Shown in pieces: positions 1-5,103 of a stretch of DNA of 7,224 nt. Location: assembly GCA_937875245.1 (NCBI GenBank), contig CALNCH010000108.1, forward strand, positions 1 to 7,224, written 5' to 3'. This DNA comes from an uncultured Spirochaetaceae bacterium. GTDB lineage: Bacteria; Spirochaetota; Spirochaetia; Treponematales; Treponemataceae. The position numbers were made by a program, and so were the translations under genes. Each line of letters opens with the position of its first letter. Within the stretch, counting starts at the first letter, position 1. The notes below the pieces were generated by a model. The model searched no databases and had not been told where the DNA came from. It worked only from the letters and a program-made list of their open reading frames with translations.

Positions 1-1372
1 ATTCATTTGAACCCAGCATACGGAATTCGAATTTGTTTCCTGTAAACGCAAAAGGAGAAGTACGGTTTCTGTCTGTTGTGTCTTTGTTGAAAACAGGAAG
101 AACATCAACTCCAATCTGCATCTTTTCTTTTGCATGCTGACCGTAAGGTTTTCCTGCAAGGAGAGCATCCAGAATTCCCTGAAGTTCATCACCTAGGAAA
201 ATTGAAATGATAGCAGGAGGAGCTTCGTTTGCTCCTAGTCGGTGGTCGTTCCCGGCAGATGCAACAGAAATGCGAAGTAAATCCTGATACTCATCAACCC
301 CTTTTATGATTGCTGAAAGGAACAGAAGAAACTGTGCATTCTGAGCAGGAGTGTCCCCTGGATCAAGGAGGTTTTTTCCAGTGTTTGTGGAAAGTGCCCA
401 GTTGTTGTGCTTACCGGAACCGTTTACTCCTGCAAAAGGTTTTTCATGTAAAAGGCAGACCATTCCGTGACTAGCGGCAACTTTTCTCATTGTTTCCATT
501 GTCAGTTGGTTATGGTCGCAGGCAATATTAGTTGTTGTAAAAATAGGAGCCAGTTCATGTTGGGCCGGAGCAACCTCGTTGTGTTCAGTCTTTGCAAGAA
601 TTCCAAGCTTCCAAAGTTCTTTATTCAAGTCTTTCATAAAAGCCTGTACCCGGGGTTTAATCATTCCAAAATAATGATCTTCCAGTTCTTGTCCTTTTGG
701 AGACTTTGCACCAAAAAGAGTACGGCCAGTGAAAATCAAATCTTCACGTTTGTCGAATACTTCTTTGTCTACAAGAAAATATTCCTGTTCTGGACCAACC
801 GTTGTTTTTACACTTGTAACATGTTCGTTGCCGGGGAATAAATGGAGAACCCGGACCGCTTGTTTATTGATTGTTTGCATTGAACGCAAAAGGGGAGTTT
901 TTTTGTCTAATGCTTCTCCTGTATATGAGCAGAAAGCTGTTGGAATACATAAGGTTCCATCTTTGATAAATGCGTAAGAAGTAGGATCCCAAGTTGTGTA
1001 ACCACGTGCTTCAAATGTTGCACGAAGTCCACCGTTTGGAAATGAAGAAGCATCAGGTTCGCCCTGCACAAGTTCTTTTCCTGAAAAATCCATAATAACT
1101 TTTCCACCGTCAACAGGAGTGATAAAAGAATCGTGTTTCTCTGCTGTGATTCCTGTGAGTGGCTGAAACCAATGGGTAAAATGAGTTGCACCCTTTTCAA
1201 TAGCCCATTCATTCATTGCTTTAGCAACAACAGTTGCAACTGAGGGATCCAATCTTTCACCTTCGTCAATTGTTTTCATTAGACGTTTGAAAATTTCTTT
1301 TGGAAGTCTTGCTTGCATAACGCTTTCGTTGAAAACATTTTCTCCAAAAATTGCTGTTACTTTGTCTGTCAT
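1..1372 (-). CDS. glnN: Glutamine synthetase type III (GlnN), C-terminus beyond window
   Basis: Condenses ammonium and glutamate to glutamine with ATP in the cytoplasm. The frame is open without interruption from the start to the window edge, giving 457 residues of a protein normally about 700 long, so the C-terminal third is missing. Class III hallmarks are visible: the N-terminal block FPNGGLRATFEARGYTTWDP (residues 111-130), the Glu-rich metal/glutamate site TVGPEQEYF (191-199), NEVAPAQHELAPIF (265-278), the ATP-binding segment HEKPFAGVNGSGKHNNW (309-325) and the Arg-containing NRTSPFAFTGNKFEFR (436-451). Two in-frame ATGs lie close together at 1378 and 1372. AGGAG sits 9 nt before the second but only 3 nt before the first, so 1372 is preferred; the other start adds only Met-Gln. 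Expression is probably tied to nitrogen status through the hairpin-rich leader. Family identity is very secure. Confidence 0.97.
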   Translation of the reverse strand, partial: MTDKVTAIFGENVFNESVMQARLPKEIFKRLMKTIDEGERLDPSVATVVAKAMNEWAIEKGATHFTHWFQPLTGITAEKHDSFITPVDGGKVIMDFSGKELVQGEPDASSFPNGGLRATFEARGYTTWDPTSYAFIKDGTLCIPTAFCSYTGEALDKKTPLLRSMQTINKQAVRVLHLFPGNEHVTSVKTTVGPEQEYFLVDKEVFDKREDLIFTGRTLFGAKSPKGQELEDHYFGMIKPRVQAFMKDLNKELWKLGILAKTEHNEVAPAQHELAPIFTTTNIACDHNQLTMETMRKVAASHGMVCLLHEKPFAGVNGSGKHNNWALSTNTGKNLLDPGDTPAQNAQFLLFLSAIIKGVDEYQDLLRISVASAGNDHRLGANEAPPAIISIFLGDELQGILDALLAGKPYGQHAKEKMQIGVDVLPVFNKDTTDRNRTSPFAFTGNKFEFRMLGSNE

Positions 1373-1393
1373 TTGCATTTTCTCCTTTCTCAC

Positions 1394-1433
1394 AAAAAAA
1401 AAAGAGACACCTCTATTAAGAAAGTGCCTCTTT
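1394..1433 (-). terminator. Second terminator-like hairpin in glnN leader
   Basis: On the minus strand AAAGAGGCACTTT (1433-1421) pairs with GAGGTGTCTCTTT (1413-1401). This is a 13-bp stem with three G-U pairs and a 7-nt loop, running straight into a run of T to 1394. It has the form of an intrinsic terminator and ends about 15 nt before the glnN start codon, immediately before the Shine-Dalgarno. It lies downstream of the predicted glnN promoter, so it would stop glnN transcription unless antitermination occurs. It could instead be a backstop for read-through from the abiE operon. Confidence 0.7.
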
Positions 1434-1442
1434 GCATTCTTT

Positions 1443-1477
1443 TAAAGAAAAAGCCACCAGGAGTTATCCTAGCGGCT
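1443..1477 (-). terminator. First terminator-like hairpin in glnN leader
   Basis: On the minus strand AGCCGCTAGGA (1477-1467) and TCCTGGTGGCT (1462-1452) form an 11-bp stem with two G-U pairs and a TAAC tetraloop, followed by TTTTCTTT. It lies between the predicted glnN promoter and the second hairpin, about 15 nt after the expected transcription start. It is a good terminator shape, with the T-tract broken by one C. The loop does not fit the A-at-1, G-at-4 hexaloop of ANTAR protein targets. Confidence 0.6.
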
Positions 1478-1498
1478 TCTTTGTCGTTTGATATTTAT

Positions 1499-1527
1499 TT
1501 TATACAACTTGGAAAAAATCTTGTCAA
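1499..1527 (-). promoter_or_regulatory. Predicted sigma70 promoter of glnN
   Basis: On the minus strand a consensus -35 TTGACA (1527-1522) is followed after exactly 17 nt by TATAAA (1504-1499). Transcription would start near 1492, giving a leader of about 120 nt that contains both terminator-like hairpins. This is the best promoter match between abiEii and glnN. Confidence 0.75.
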
Positions 1528-1536
1528 TCGGTTTTT

Positions 1537-1584
1537 AAAAAAAAAGGAAATTACCTTATTCAGATATGTTCCCATAATTCTGAA
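1537..1584 (-). terminator. Possible terminator of the abiE operon
   Basis: Downstream of abiEii on the minus strand, TTCAGA/TCTGAA plus TATG/CATA form an imperfect 10-bp hairpin with a GGAA loop (1584-1559). A weak AAGG/CCTT hairpin and an uninterrupted run of nine T (1545-1537) follow. The main hairpin is 13 nt from the T-run, so this is not a textbook terminator. A separate 8-bp AT-rich hairpin with a GGTG/CACC loop covers the abiEii stop codon (1588-1607) without a T-tract. Confidence 0.4.
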
Positions 1585-1603
1585 CACATGATATGGGTGC
1601 ATA

Positions 1604-2503
1604 TCATTTTTTATCAAATATTTTTTCTAATTCGATTACCTGTTCGGTAAACTTTTGAGGATTAGTTTTCTTAAGGTATTCAAGATTTTTTTGTTTCCAT
1701 AAAATTGCAGGAAGTTTATACAAATTTGAAAATGGTGCTACGGTTTCTTTTATCTCAAAAAAATCCAGCAAAAATGTTTTATATTCTAACAAACCAGAAT
1801 GCACAAAGTCTAAAAGATTATGCATTGTAGAAATATGGTCGTCATACGAAAATGCTTCATTAGTCATACCTTTAAATTCTTTTTCAAAGACCTCTTGTTG
1901 ATCTTTAATAATAGGATTCAAAAGTTCGTTGACCGGACGGTTATGTGATAATAGCATTGCTATAAATCCTAAAATCAAATTTTCTTTTTTGTCCTTTGAA
2001 TCAAGTAAGTATTTAATATCAAATAAATCTCGCGGATGCTGTCTATCTAGTGCAGCACACATTTTTCCACCGTATAATTCAGGATAGGATATTACCTGCA
2101 TTTCTACATAACCAAATTCTATTTCTGCTTTTTTACAAATGCTTAGTACCGTTGGATTAAAAACAGTACCTCGAATAGTGTAATTTGGTTCTATCTTTAT
2201 GGATACACCATCTTTAGTAGCAATTATCTTTTTTTCATCACCCTGTCCTTGAATAGTAGCGTGTATGTTTGCTTTAATAAGAGAGTGCAAAATACGATTC
2301 AAAGAATTGTTAATATTTGAATACGATATTTTACGGTCTTCAATAGGTAGATAGGTTACATCAATGTCTACAGAGAGTCTTGGCATATCTCGATAAAAAA
2401 GATTAATCGCTGTTCCTCCTTTTAAAGCAAAGCACTTTTCATTTTGTACATGAGGAATTGTTTCTATAACCAATGCTACTTGTTTTACATATTTTTCTTG
2501 CAT
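1604..2503 (-). CDS. abiEii: AbiEii-type nucleotidyltransferase toxin of type IV toxin-antitoxin system
   Basis: Probable toxin of an AbiE abortive-infection/toxin-antitoxin pair, 299 residues and close to family length. The nucleotidyltransferase core is visible: LKGGTAINLF (residues 28-37) carries the GG(S/T) motif and conserved Asn, and RLSVDIDVTYL (42-52) supplies the two metal-binding Asp (46 and 48). SIKIEPN (101-107) is the next conserved strand. ELYGGKMCAALDRQHPRDLFDI (142-163) holds the conserved Lys147 and the Arg158-Asp159...Asp162 signature of the DUF1814/AbiEii family. No signal peptide or membrane segment is seen. AbiEii proteins bind nucleotides and inhibit growth; the related MenT enzymes add nucleotides to tRNA 3' ends, so tRNA modification is a reasonable but unproved activity here. 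Only 3 nt separate it from abiEi and its own ribosome site is weak, so translation is probably coupled. All catalytic-type residues appear intact. Confidence 0.92.
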   Translation of the reverse strand: MQEKYVKQVALVIETIPHVQNEKCFALKGGTAINLFYRDMPRLSVDIDVTYLPIEDRKISYSNINNSLNRILHSLIKANIHATIQGQGDEKKIIATKDGVSIKIEPNYTIRGTVFNPTVLSICKKAEIEFGYVEMQVISYPELYGGKMCAALDRQHPRDLFDIKYLLDSKDKKENLILGFIAMLLSHNRPVNELLNPIIKDQQEVFEKEFKGMTNEAFSYDDHISTMHNLLDFVHSGLLEYKTFLLDFFEIKETVAPFSNLYKLPAILWKQKNLEYLKKTNPQKFTEQVIELEKIFDKK

Positions 2504-2506
2504 CGC

Positions 2507-3271
2507 TTACGATAAATCCCCAATCACTAGATTGTACTTATTATTAAGAGAACCGCCTTTTTCTACTTCTCGCACACCGGAGCCAAGATTTATCTTAGAA
2601 AGATCTAAGCTTTTAAGCCAAGTGTGGCCAGCTTGCTCTGCCATTAAAAGAAAAAGTCTTTTTACTTTTATAGACGTACATGCTTCCAAAAGAGTTTGAA
2701 CTAAATTAGGTTTTGCTACCGTAATAAATTCCATGACTTGATATGCATCTTTTAACGTGTGAATCGAAGGGCTTATATACAAAAGTTCAAGCATAGCTCG
2801 CTCTACAGATGATATTTTAATCGTAAAATCACCAGAGTCAATGCTTATTAAACCAAGTTCCTCAGGCAAAAAAGAAGTTAGCTTTATAATAGAATCTGCT
2901 CCAAATAAAAAGATAAACCATTGTGGAACTTTTTCTCCTCGATAGCCAAAAAGTTCACTTTTTTGATTCCTCAGGATTGTATGTGCCTTGCCATGTTTTT
3001 CTGCTAAGGCTGTGTAGCCTCCGACATGGATGCTTAATTGCAAGCCATTTTGAAGCCCTCTTATTGCCCCGTCTAAGTTTATTTCATTGTCTAAAAGTCT
3101 ATATGCGCCGGTTCCAACTCTATTTAGCCAACCCGAATCCACATATCTTCGCTGTAATTCACGAGAAATTCCAATATCAAATAATTCCTTCGCTGTTATT
3201 ACGGCCCCTCGGGGAAGATTATTCATGAGAAACTTTAATTTTGTGCTATTTTCGGTACTTTGAGTACTCAT
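2507..3271 (-). CDS. abiEi: AbiEi-type antitoxin / transcriptional autoregulator
   Basis: First gene of the two-gene AbiE operon, 254 residues. An N-terminal winged-helix segment, roughly residues 18-58 (LPRGAVITAKELFDIGISRE through GWLNRVGTGAYRL), matches the AbiEi N-terminal DNA-binding domain. The central part carries VGGYTALAEKHG (83-94) and SSVERAMLELLY (about 154-165). The C-terminal INLGSGVREVEKGGSLNNKYNLVI resembles the end of the AbiEi C-terminal antitoxin domain. Family members repress their own promoter by binding inverted repeats and neutralise AbiEii without forming a stable complex. The ATG at 3271 has no Shine-Dalgarno, and the predicted promoter would place the transcript start 2-3 nt before it, so it may be translated from a leaderless mRNA. 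A 64-bp piece of this gene is repeated upstream. Confidence 0.9.
   Translation of the reverse strand: MSTQSTENSTKLKFLMNNLPRGAVITAKELFDIGISRELQRRYVDSGWLNRVGTGAYRLLDNEINLDGAIRGLQNGLQLSIHVGGYTALAEKHGKAHTILRNQKSELFGYRGEKVPQWFIFLFGADSIIKLTSFLPEELGLISIDSGDFTIKISSVERAMLELLYISPSIHTLKDAYQVMEFITVAKPNLVQTLLEACTSIKVKRLFLLMAEQAGHTWLKSLDLSKINLGSGVREVEKGGSLNNKYNLVIGDLS
3037..3100 (-). repeat. Internal abiEi segment duplicated upstream (copy 1)
   Basis: This in-gene segment of abiEi matches 3303-3366 at 59 of 64 positions with no gaps. It encodes RLLDNEINLDGAIRGLQNGLQ, just after the winged helix. The identity begins and ends abruptly at both sides. Confidence 0.95.
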
Positions 3272-3279
3272 ATTAGTAC
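3255..3279. promoter_or_regulatory. Candidate AbiEi operator (three GTAC half-sites)
   Basis: GTAC occurs at 3255-3258, 3264-3267 and 3276-3279. The middle copy lies in the perfect 10-bp palindrome TGAGTACTCA (3261-3270). On the minus strand TTTGTACT pairs with AGTACTCAAA (one bulged base) around the abiEi start codon. The cluster sits between the -10 box and the first codons. AbiEi antitoxins are known to bind inverted repeats at their own promoter, so this is a likely autorepression site. Binding itself is inferred. Confidence 0.45.
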
Positions 3280-3280
3280 A

Positions 3281-3309
3281 AATATAAAGTAATACGGGAA
3301 ATATTGCAA
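3281..3309 (-). promoter_or_regulatory. Predicted promoter of abiEi-abiEii
   Basis: On the minus strand TTGCAA (3309-3304) and TATATT (3286-3281) are 17 nt apart. The expected start, about 3274, falls 2-3 nt before the abiEi ATG. The -35 box lies inside the duplicated abiEi fragment (3303-3366), so the promoter seems to have been assembled partly from coding debris. Confidence 0.5.
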
Positions 3310-3366
3310 GAGATTTTGAAGCCCTCTTATTGCCCCTTCTAAGTTTATTTTATTGTCTAAAAGGCT
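3303..3366 (-). pseudogene. abiEi gene fragment (copy 2 of 64-bp repeat)
   Basis: A 64-bp near-duplicate of abiEi positions 3037-3100 (59/64 identical, ungapped). In the same reading frame it would encode SLLDNKINLEGAIRGLQNLLQ: no stop codon, and most of the five changes alter residues. That pattern fits a remnant of a related second abiEi better than random decay of a recent copy, though a local duplication followed by drift is possible. Flanking bases on both sides show no further similarity to abiEi. Confidence 0.85.
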
Positions 3367-3408
3367 TTCTGGTCATGAAAAAAACTCATCAGCGACTTAG
3401 CTCGGTTT

Positions 3409-3447
3409 AAAAAAAAGCAGCCATCTTATTCAGATAACTGCTTTTTT
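3409..3447 (-). terminator. Strong intrinsic terminator
   Basis: On the minus strand AAAAAAGCAG (3447-3438) pairs with CTGCTTTTTT (3420-3411). The stem continues through two G-U pairs into ATCT/AGAT, giving 16 bp with a 5-nt GAATA loop and a tail of T to 3409. It directly follows the displaced tRNA 3'-end copy, so it may be the original tRNA-fMet terminator or the end of the GC-rich transcript. It also shields abiEi from upstream read-through. Confidence 0.85.
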
Positions 3448-3450
3448 CTT

Positions 3451-3468
3451 TAGCAGGGGTTGGACTTG
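3451..3468 (-). repeat. 18-bp duplicate of the tRNA-fMet 3' end
   Basis: Identical over 18 bp to 3637-3654, the last 18 nt of the tRNA gene including the discriminator base (minus-strand reading CAAGTCCAACCCCTGCTA). The two copies lie 186 bp apart in the same orientation. This is the arrangement left when an element integrates at a tRNA 3' end. No integrase gene is in the window. Confidence 0.85.
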
Positions 3469-3595
3469 CCTTCCATCTCGCAGCCTCGTGCTGCTCGATT
3501 ACAGGCCACCCTCGGTGTCTGCCGTAGCCGTCCATGGCTGCTCTTCCTCGCACTTGCTCGGCGACACCTCATGTTCAAGTCCTACTCAACTAGTT
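3451..3595 (-). ncRNA. GC-rich structured tract, candidate ncRNA or miniature element
   Basis: Positions 3469-3570 contain 65 G+C in 102 bases, far above the surrounding sequence. The tract folds well on paper. An outer stem 3457-3468 with 3576-3587 has 11 of 12 pairs (core GGACTTG/CAAGTCC). One arm is GGTGTC-T-GCCG (3514-3524) with CGGC-GACACC (3559-3568), enclosing an AGCC/GGCT hairpin (3526-3539). The other arm holds GCAGC/GCTGC (3480-3494). On the minus strand it ends at a strong terminator, so a transcript of about 150-200 nt is plausible. I do not recognise the family: it lacks the SRP tetraloop region, RNase P and tmRNA signatures. Orientation is inferred from the terminator. It may instead be a dispersed repeat. 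Confidence 0.45.
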
Positions 3596-3596
3596 T

Positions 3597-3627
3597 AAAA
3601 TAACAAAGTCCTCTAAAAGAGGACTTT
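3597..3627 (-). terminator. Probable terminator of tRNA-fMet
   Basis: On the minus strand AAAGTCCTC (3627-3619) and GAGGACTTT (3613-3605) form a perfect 9-bp stem with a TTTTA loop, followed by GTTATTTT. It starts 10 nt after the tRNA. The T-tract is broken, so termination may be partial and leave read-through into the GC-rich tract. Confidence 0.6.
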
Positions 3628-3636
3628 TAAGAATTA

Positions 3637-3709
3637 TAGCAGGGGTTGGACTTGAACCAACGGCCTCCGGGTTATGAGCCCGACGAGCTGCCAACTGCTC
3701 TACCCTGCG
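3637..3709 (-). tRNA. Initiator tRNA-fMet (CAU anticodon)
   Basis: A complete 73-nt cloverleaf. The acceptor is CGCAGGG with CCCTGCT, the D-arm GAGC/GCTC, and the anticodon arm TCGGG-CTCATAA-CCCGG with CAT at 34-36. A 5-nt variable loop precedes the T-arm GTTGG-TTCAAGT-CCAAC, and the discriminator is A73. Initiator hallmarks are present: three consecutive G-C pairs at the anticodon-stem base (29-31 with 39-41), A11-U24 in the D-stem and no Watson-Crick pair at 1-72. Here the 1-72 combination is C-U rather than the common C-A. CCA is not encoded and must be added enzymatically. The 3' end is partly duplicated downstream. Confidence 0.97.
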
Positions 3710-3724
3710 TCGTAATGTTTCATT

Positions 3725-3753
3725 AATATACCATTCATTTGTAAAGGTGTCAA
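3725..3753 (-). promoter_or_regulatory. Promoter of tRNA-fMet
   Basis: On the minus strand a perfect TTGACA (3753-3748) and TATATT (3730-3725) are separated by 17 nt. Transcription would start near 3718, about 9 nt before the mature tRNA 5' end. Confidence 0.8.
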
Positions 3754-3796
3754 TAGAATGGGGTATTTATTTCGTATGAAATGGTAAAAAATGCAA

Positions 3797-4432
3797 TTAT
3801 TTGTTAAGATTTTCATCTATTGCGTGGTAGTCAACTCTGCAACGAACAATGGCAAATAAAATGGCTACAATTGAAAAAAGCCAAAAATTTCCGGAAAATC
3901 CTGCAAAAAAATTGTAGATACCGTGTAATAAAACTGCGGTAATAAAGGCAGATAGCTGGCTTTTTGTATTTTTGTAAGTCCAAACATAGAGGCCTGATAA
4001 TCCAGCACATGCGGCATGCATTATTACTGCGGTAAATAATCTGACTTCAATATGGGGAGTGCCTGTAATTACATAAATAATTGCTTCAAAGCATCCTAAA
4101 GCAAGTCCTGAAATAATAGCACAAGCTAAAAATGCTTTAAAATTCATTTTCTTTGCGGGTAAAAATAAGAGTAACAGCATTTTAATAAATTCTTCGATCA
4201 ATCCATTAAAAATGATAGTGGTAACTAAAAGGGCTGAAATAGTTCCTGTGTTAAAAATGGGAAGTTCCAAGATAAAAAATTGTAAAAACCCAATAGGAAT
4301 TATAGCTGCTAAGCCTAAAAGAGAGGAAACAAGGGCAAGTCGCTTTGTAAAACCGGTTACCTTTACTAAGGATACTGAGATTGCTACAATAAGAGGTATA
4401 AAGCAAATACCCATGGTAATATATAGTTCCAT
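3797..4432 (-). CDS. PrsW-like intramembrane metalloprotease family protein
   Basis: A polytopic inner-membrane protein of 211 residues from the chosen start, with about seven hydrophobic segments. It carries the putative catalytic signature of the PrsW/CPBP-type membrane protease clan: EEFIK (Glu80-Glu81...Lys84), CFEAIIY (Phe115-Glu116), His139 in a membrane helix and LLHGIYNF with His170. Bacillus PrsW cleaves an anti-sigma factor. The substrate here is unknown, and no anti-sigma partner is adjacent, so the role is family-level only. The reading frame runs back to a TTG at 4498, which would overlap the divergent kinase gene. The ATG at 4432 is preferred because it starts at a hydrophobic helix and sits exactly at the expected transcript start of a good promoter. 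No Shine-Dalgarno precedes either start. No clear terminator follows before the tRNA promoter. Confidence 0.8.
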   Translation of the reverse strand: MELYITMGICFIPLIVAISVSLVKVTGFTKRLALVSSLLGLAAIIPIGFLQFFILELPIFNTGTISALLVTTIIFNGLIEEFIKMLLLLFLPAKKMNFKAFLACAIISGLALGCFEAIIYVITGTPHIEVRLFTAVIMHAACAGLSGLYVWTYKNTKSQLSAFITAVLLHGIYNFFAGFSGNFWLFSIVAILFAIVRCRVDYHAIDENLNK

Positions 4433-4438
4433 GAAATC

Positions 4439-4467
4439 ATAATATACGAAACAATCTCTGTGTGCAA
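4439..4467 (-). promoter_or_regulatory. Candidate promoter of the PrsW-like gene
   Basis: On the minus strand TTGCAC (4467-4462) and TATTAT (4444-4439) are 17 nt apart. The expected start is about 4432, the first base of the chosen ATG, implying a leaderless mRNA. It lies in the 50-bp divergent gap before the shikimate kinase-like gene. No equally good plus-strand promoter was found there. Confidence 0.4.
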
Positions 4468-4482
4468 TAAAAAGGATATAAG

Positions 4483-5085
4483 ATGTCAAAGAAATCAAAG
4501 GGTGTGGTACTGATAGGCTTTAAGCATTGTGGAAAATCGACTATAGGAAAAGCTCTTGCAAATATTTTACAATCAAAGTTTATTGATATTGATGCAGTGA
4601 TTGAAAAGTTATCTGGTTTTTCTTGTCGCAAGTTGTATCTGGAAAAAGGTTCAAAGGCTTTTATAGATTATGAAACAAAGGCTTCTCAGTCTATTGTTAC
4701 AGACGATATCAATGGAAAATTTCCACAGGGTTTAGTTATTGCAACGGGTGGGGGAATTTGTGAAAATACCGACGCTGTTACTATTTTAAAAGAAGAATAT
4801 ATTTTTGTATATTTACAAATATCCGAAGAAATCGCCTTAGAGCGTATTTTAAATGAAGCTAAAAGCTCTTCTGAAGAAAAGTGTGGATATGAATTATCTT
4901 CATTACCTGCTTGGTTAAGCCGAGAAAAGCCAACTAGCCCAGAAATGCTAAAAACTCTTTTTCATAATTACTATGAAAAGCGCTGTAATTCATATGCTCA
5001 AATTGCTGATGTTACAATTTTTGTAGGGGAGCATAATCCTCTGGAAAATGCAGAAGGGATAAAAAAAGCGGTAAGCCTTTTATAG
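4483..5085 (+). CDS. aroK: Shikimate kinase-like P-loop kinase, atypical substrate site
   Basis: Shikimate kinases phosphorylate shikimate at the 3-hydroxyl in the chorismate pathway. This 200-residue cytoplasmic protein has the fold's landmarks: Walker A GFKHCGKST (12-20), FIDID (33-37, with the second Asp at the shikimate-contacting position), the ATGGG loop (87-91), a lid with Arg147, and Arg167 in YYEKRCNSYAQIAD (163-176). The expected FRxxE motif reads FIDYE (60-64), so the Arg that normally binds the shikimate carboxylate is Ile61. The lid segment 126-150 is also longer than usual. It may use another substrate, be a diverged AroK, or be weakly active. AGGA lies 6 nt before the ATG, supporting this start. 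It is divergent from the PrsW-like gene and convergent with slyD. Confidence 0.8.
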   Translation: MSKKSKGVVLIGFKHCGKSTIGKALANILQSKFIDIDAVIEKLSGFSCRKLYLEKGSKAFIDYETKASQSIVTDDINGKFPQGLVIATGGGICENTDAVTILKEEYIFVYLQISEEIALERILNEAKSSSEEKCGYELSSLPAWLSREKPTSPEMLKTLFHNYYEKRCNSYAQIADVTIFVGEHNPLENAEGIKKAVSLL

Positions 5086-5094
5086 CCAACCGCT
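5061..5094. terminator. Bidirectional terminator between aroK-like gene and slyD
   Basis: AGCGGT (5067-5072) pairs with ACCGCT (5089-5094). On the minus strand, after one mismatch, three more pairs extend the stem. Minus-strand transcripts from slyD run into seven T (5067-5061), a strong terminator inside the end of the convergent gene. Plus-strand transcripts end at CTTATTTTCTT, a weaker tail. Confidence 0.75.
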
Positions 5095-5103
5095 CTTATT
5101 TTC

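Noticed and set aside
467..841. Plus-strand open frame opposite glnN
   Set aside because: It is antisense to a strongly conserved glutamine synthetase, with no ribosome site and no family resemblance.
1452..1477. ANTAR antiterminator target in the glnN leader
   Set aside because: Neither hairpin has the required hexaloop with A at position 1 and G at position 4.
3450..3572. 40-residue minus-strand reading frame across the GC-rich tract, ending KSNPC
   Set aside because: No ribosome site, Arg/Cys-rich composition and an end formed by the duplicated tRNA 3' sequence indicate a chance frame in a structured or repeated tract.
3520..3575. Resemblance to bacterial SRP RNA (GGAAGAGCAGCC)
   Set aside because: The conserved GGAAGGAAGCAGC tetraloop and loop arrangement is not present and the surrounding stems do not fit helix 8.
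3451..3654. GTTRRRY / RYYYAAC integron attC-type core sites
   Set aside because: GTTGGAC is simply the tRNA T-stem, and the candidate partner ACTCAAC is not properly complementary. No integrase is seen.
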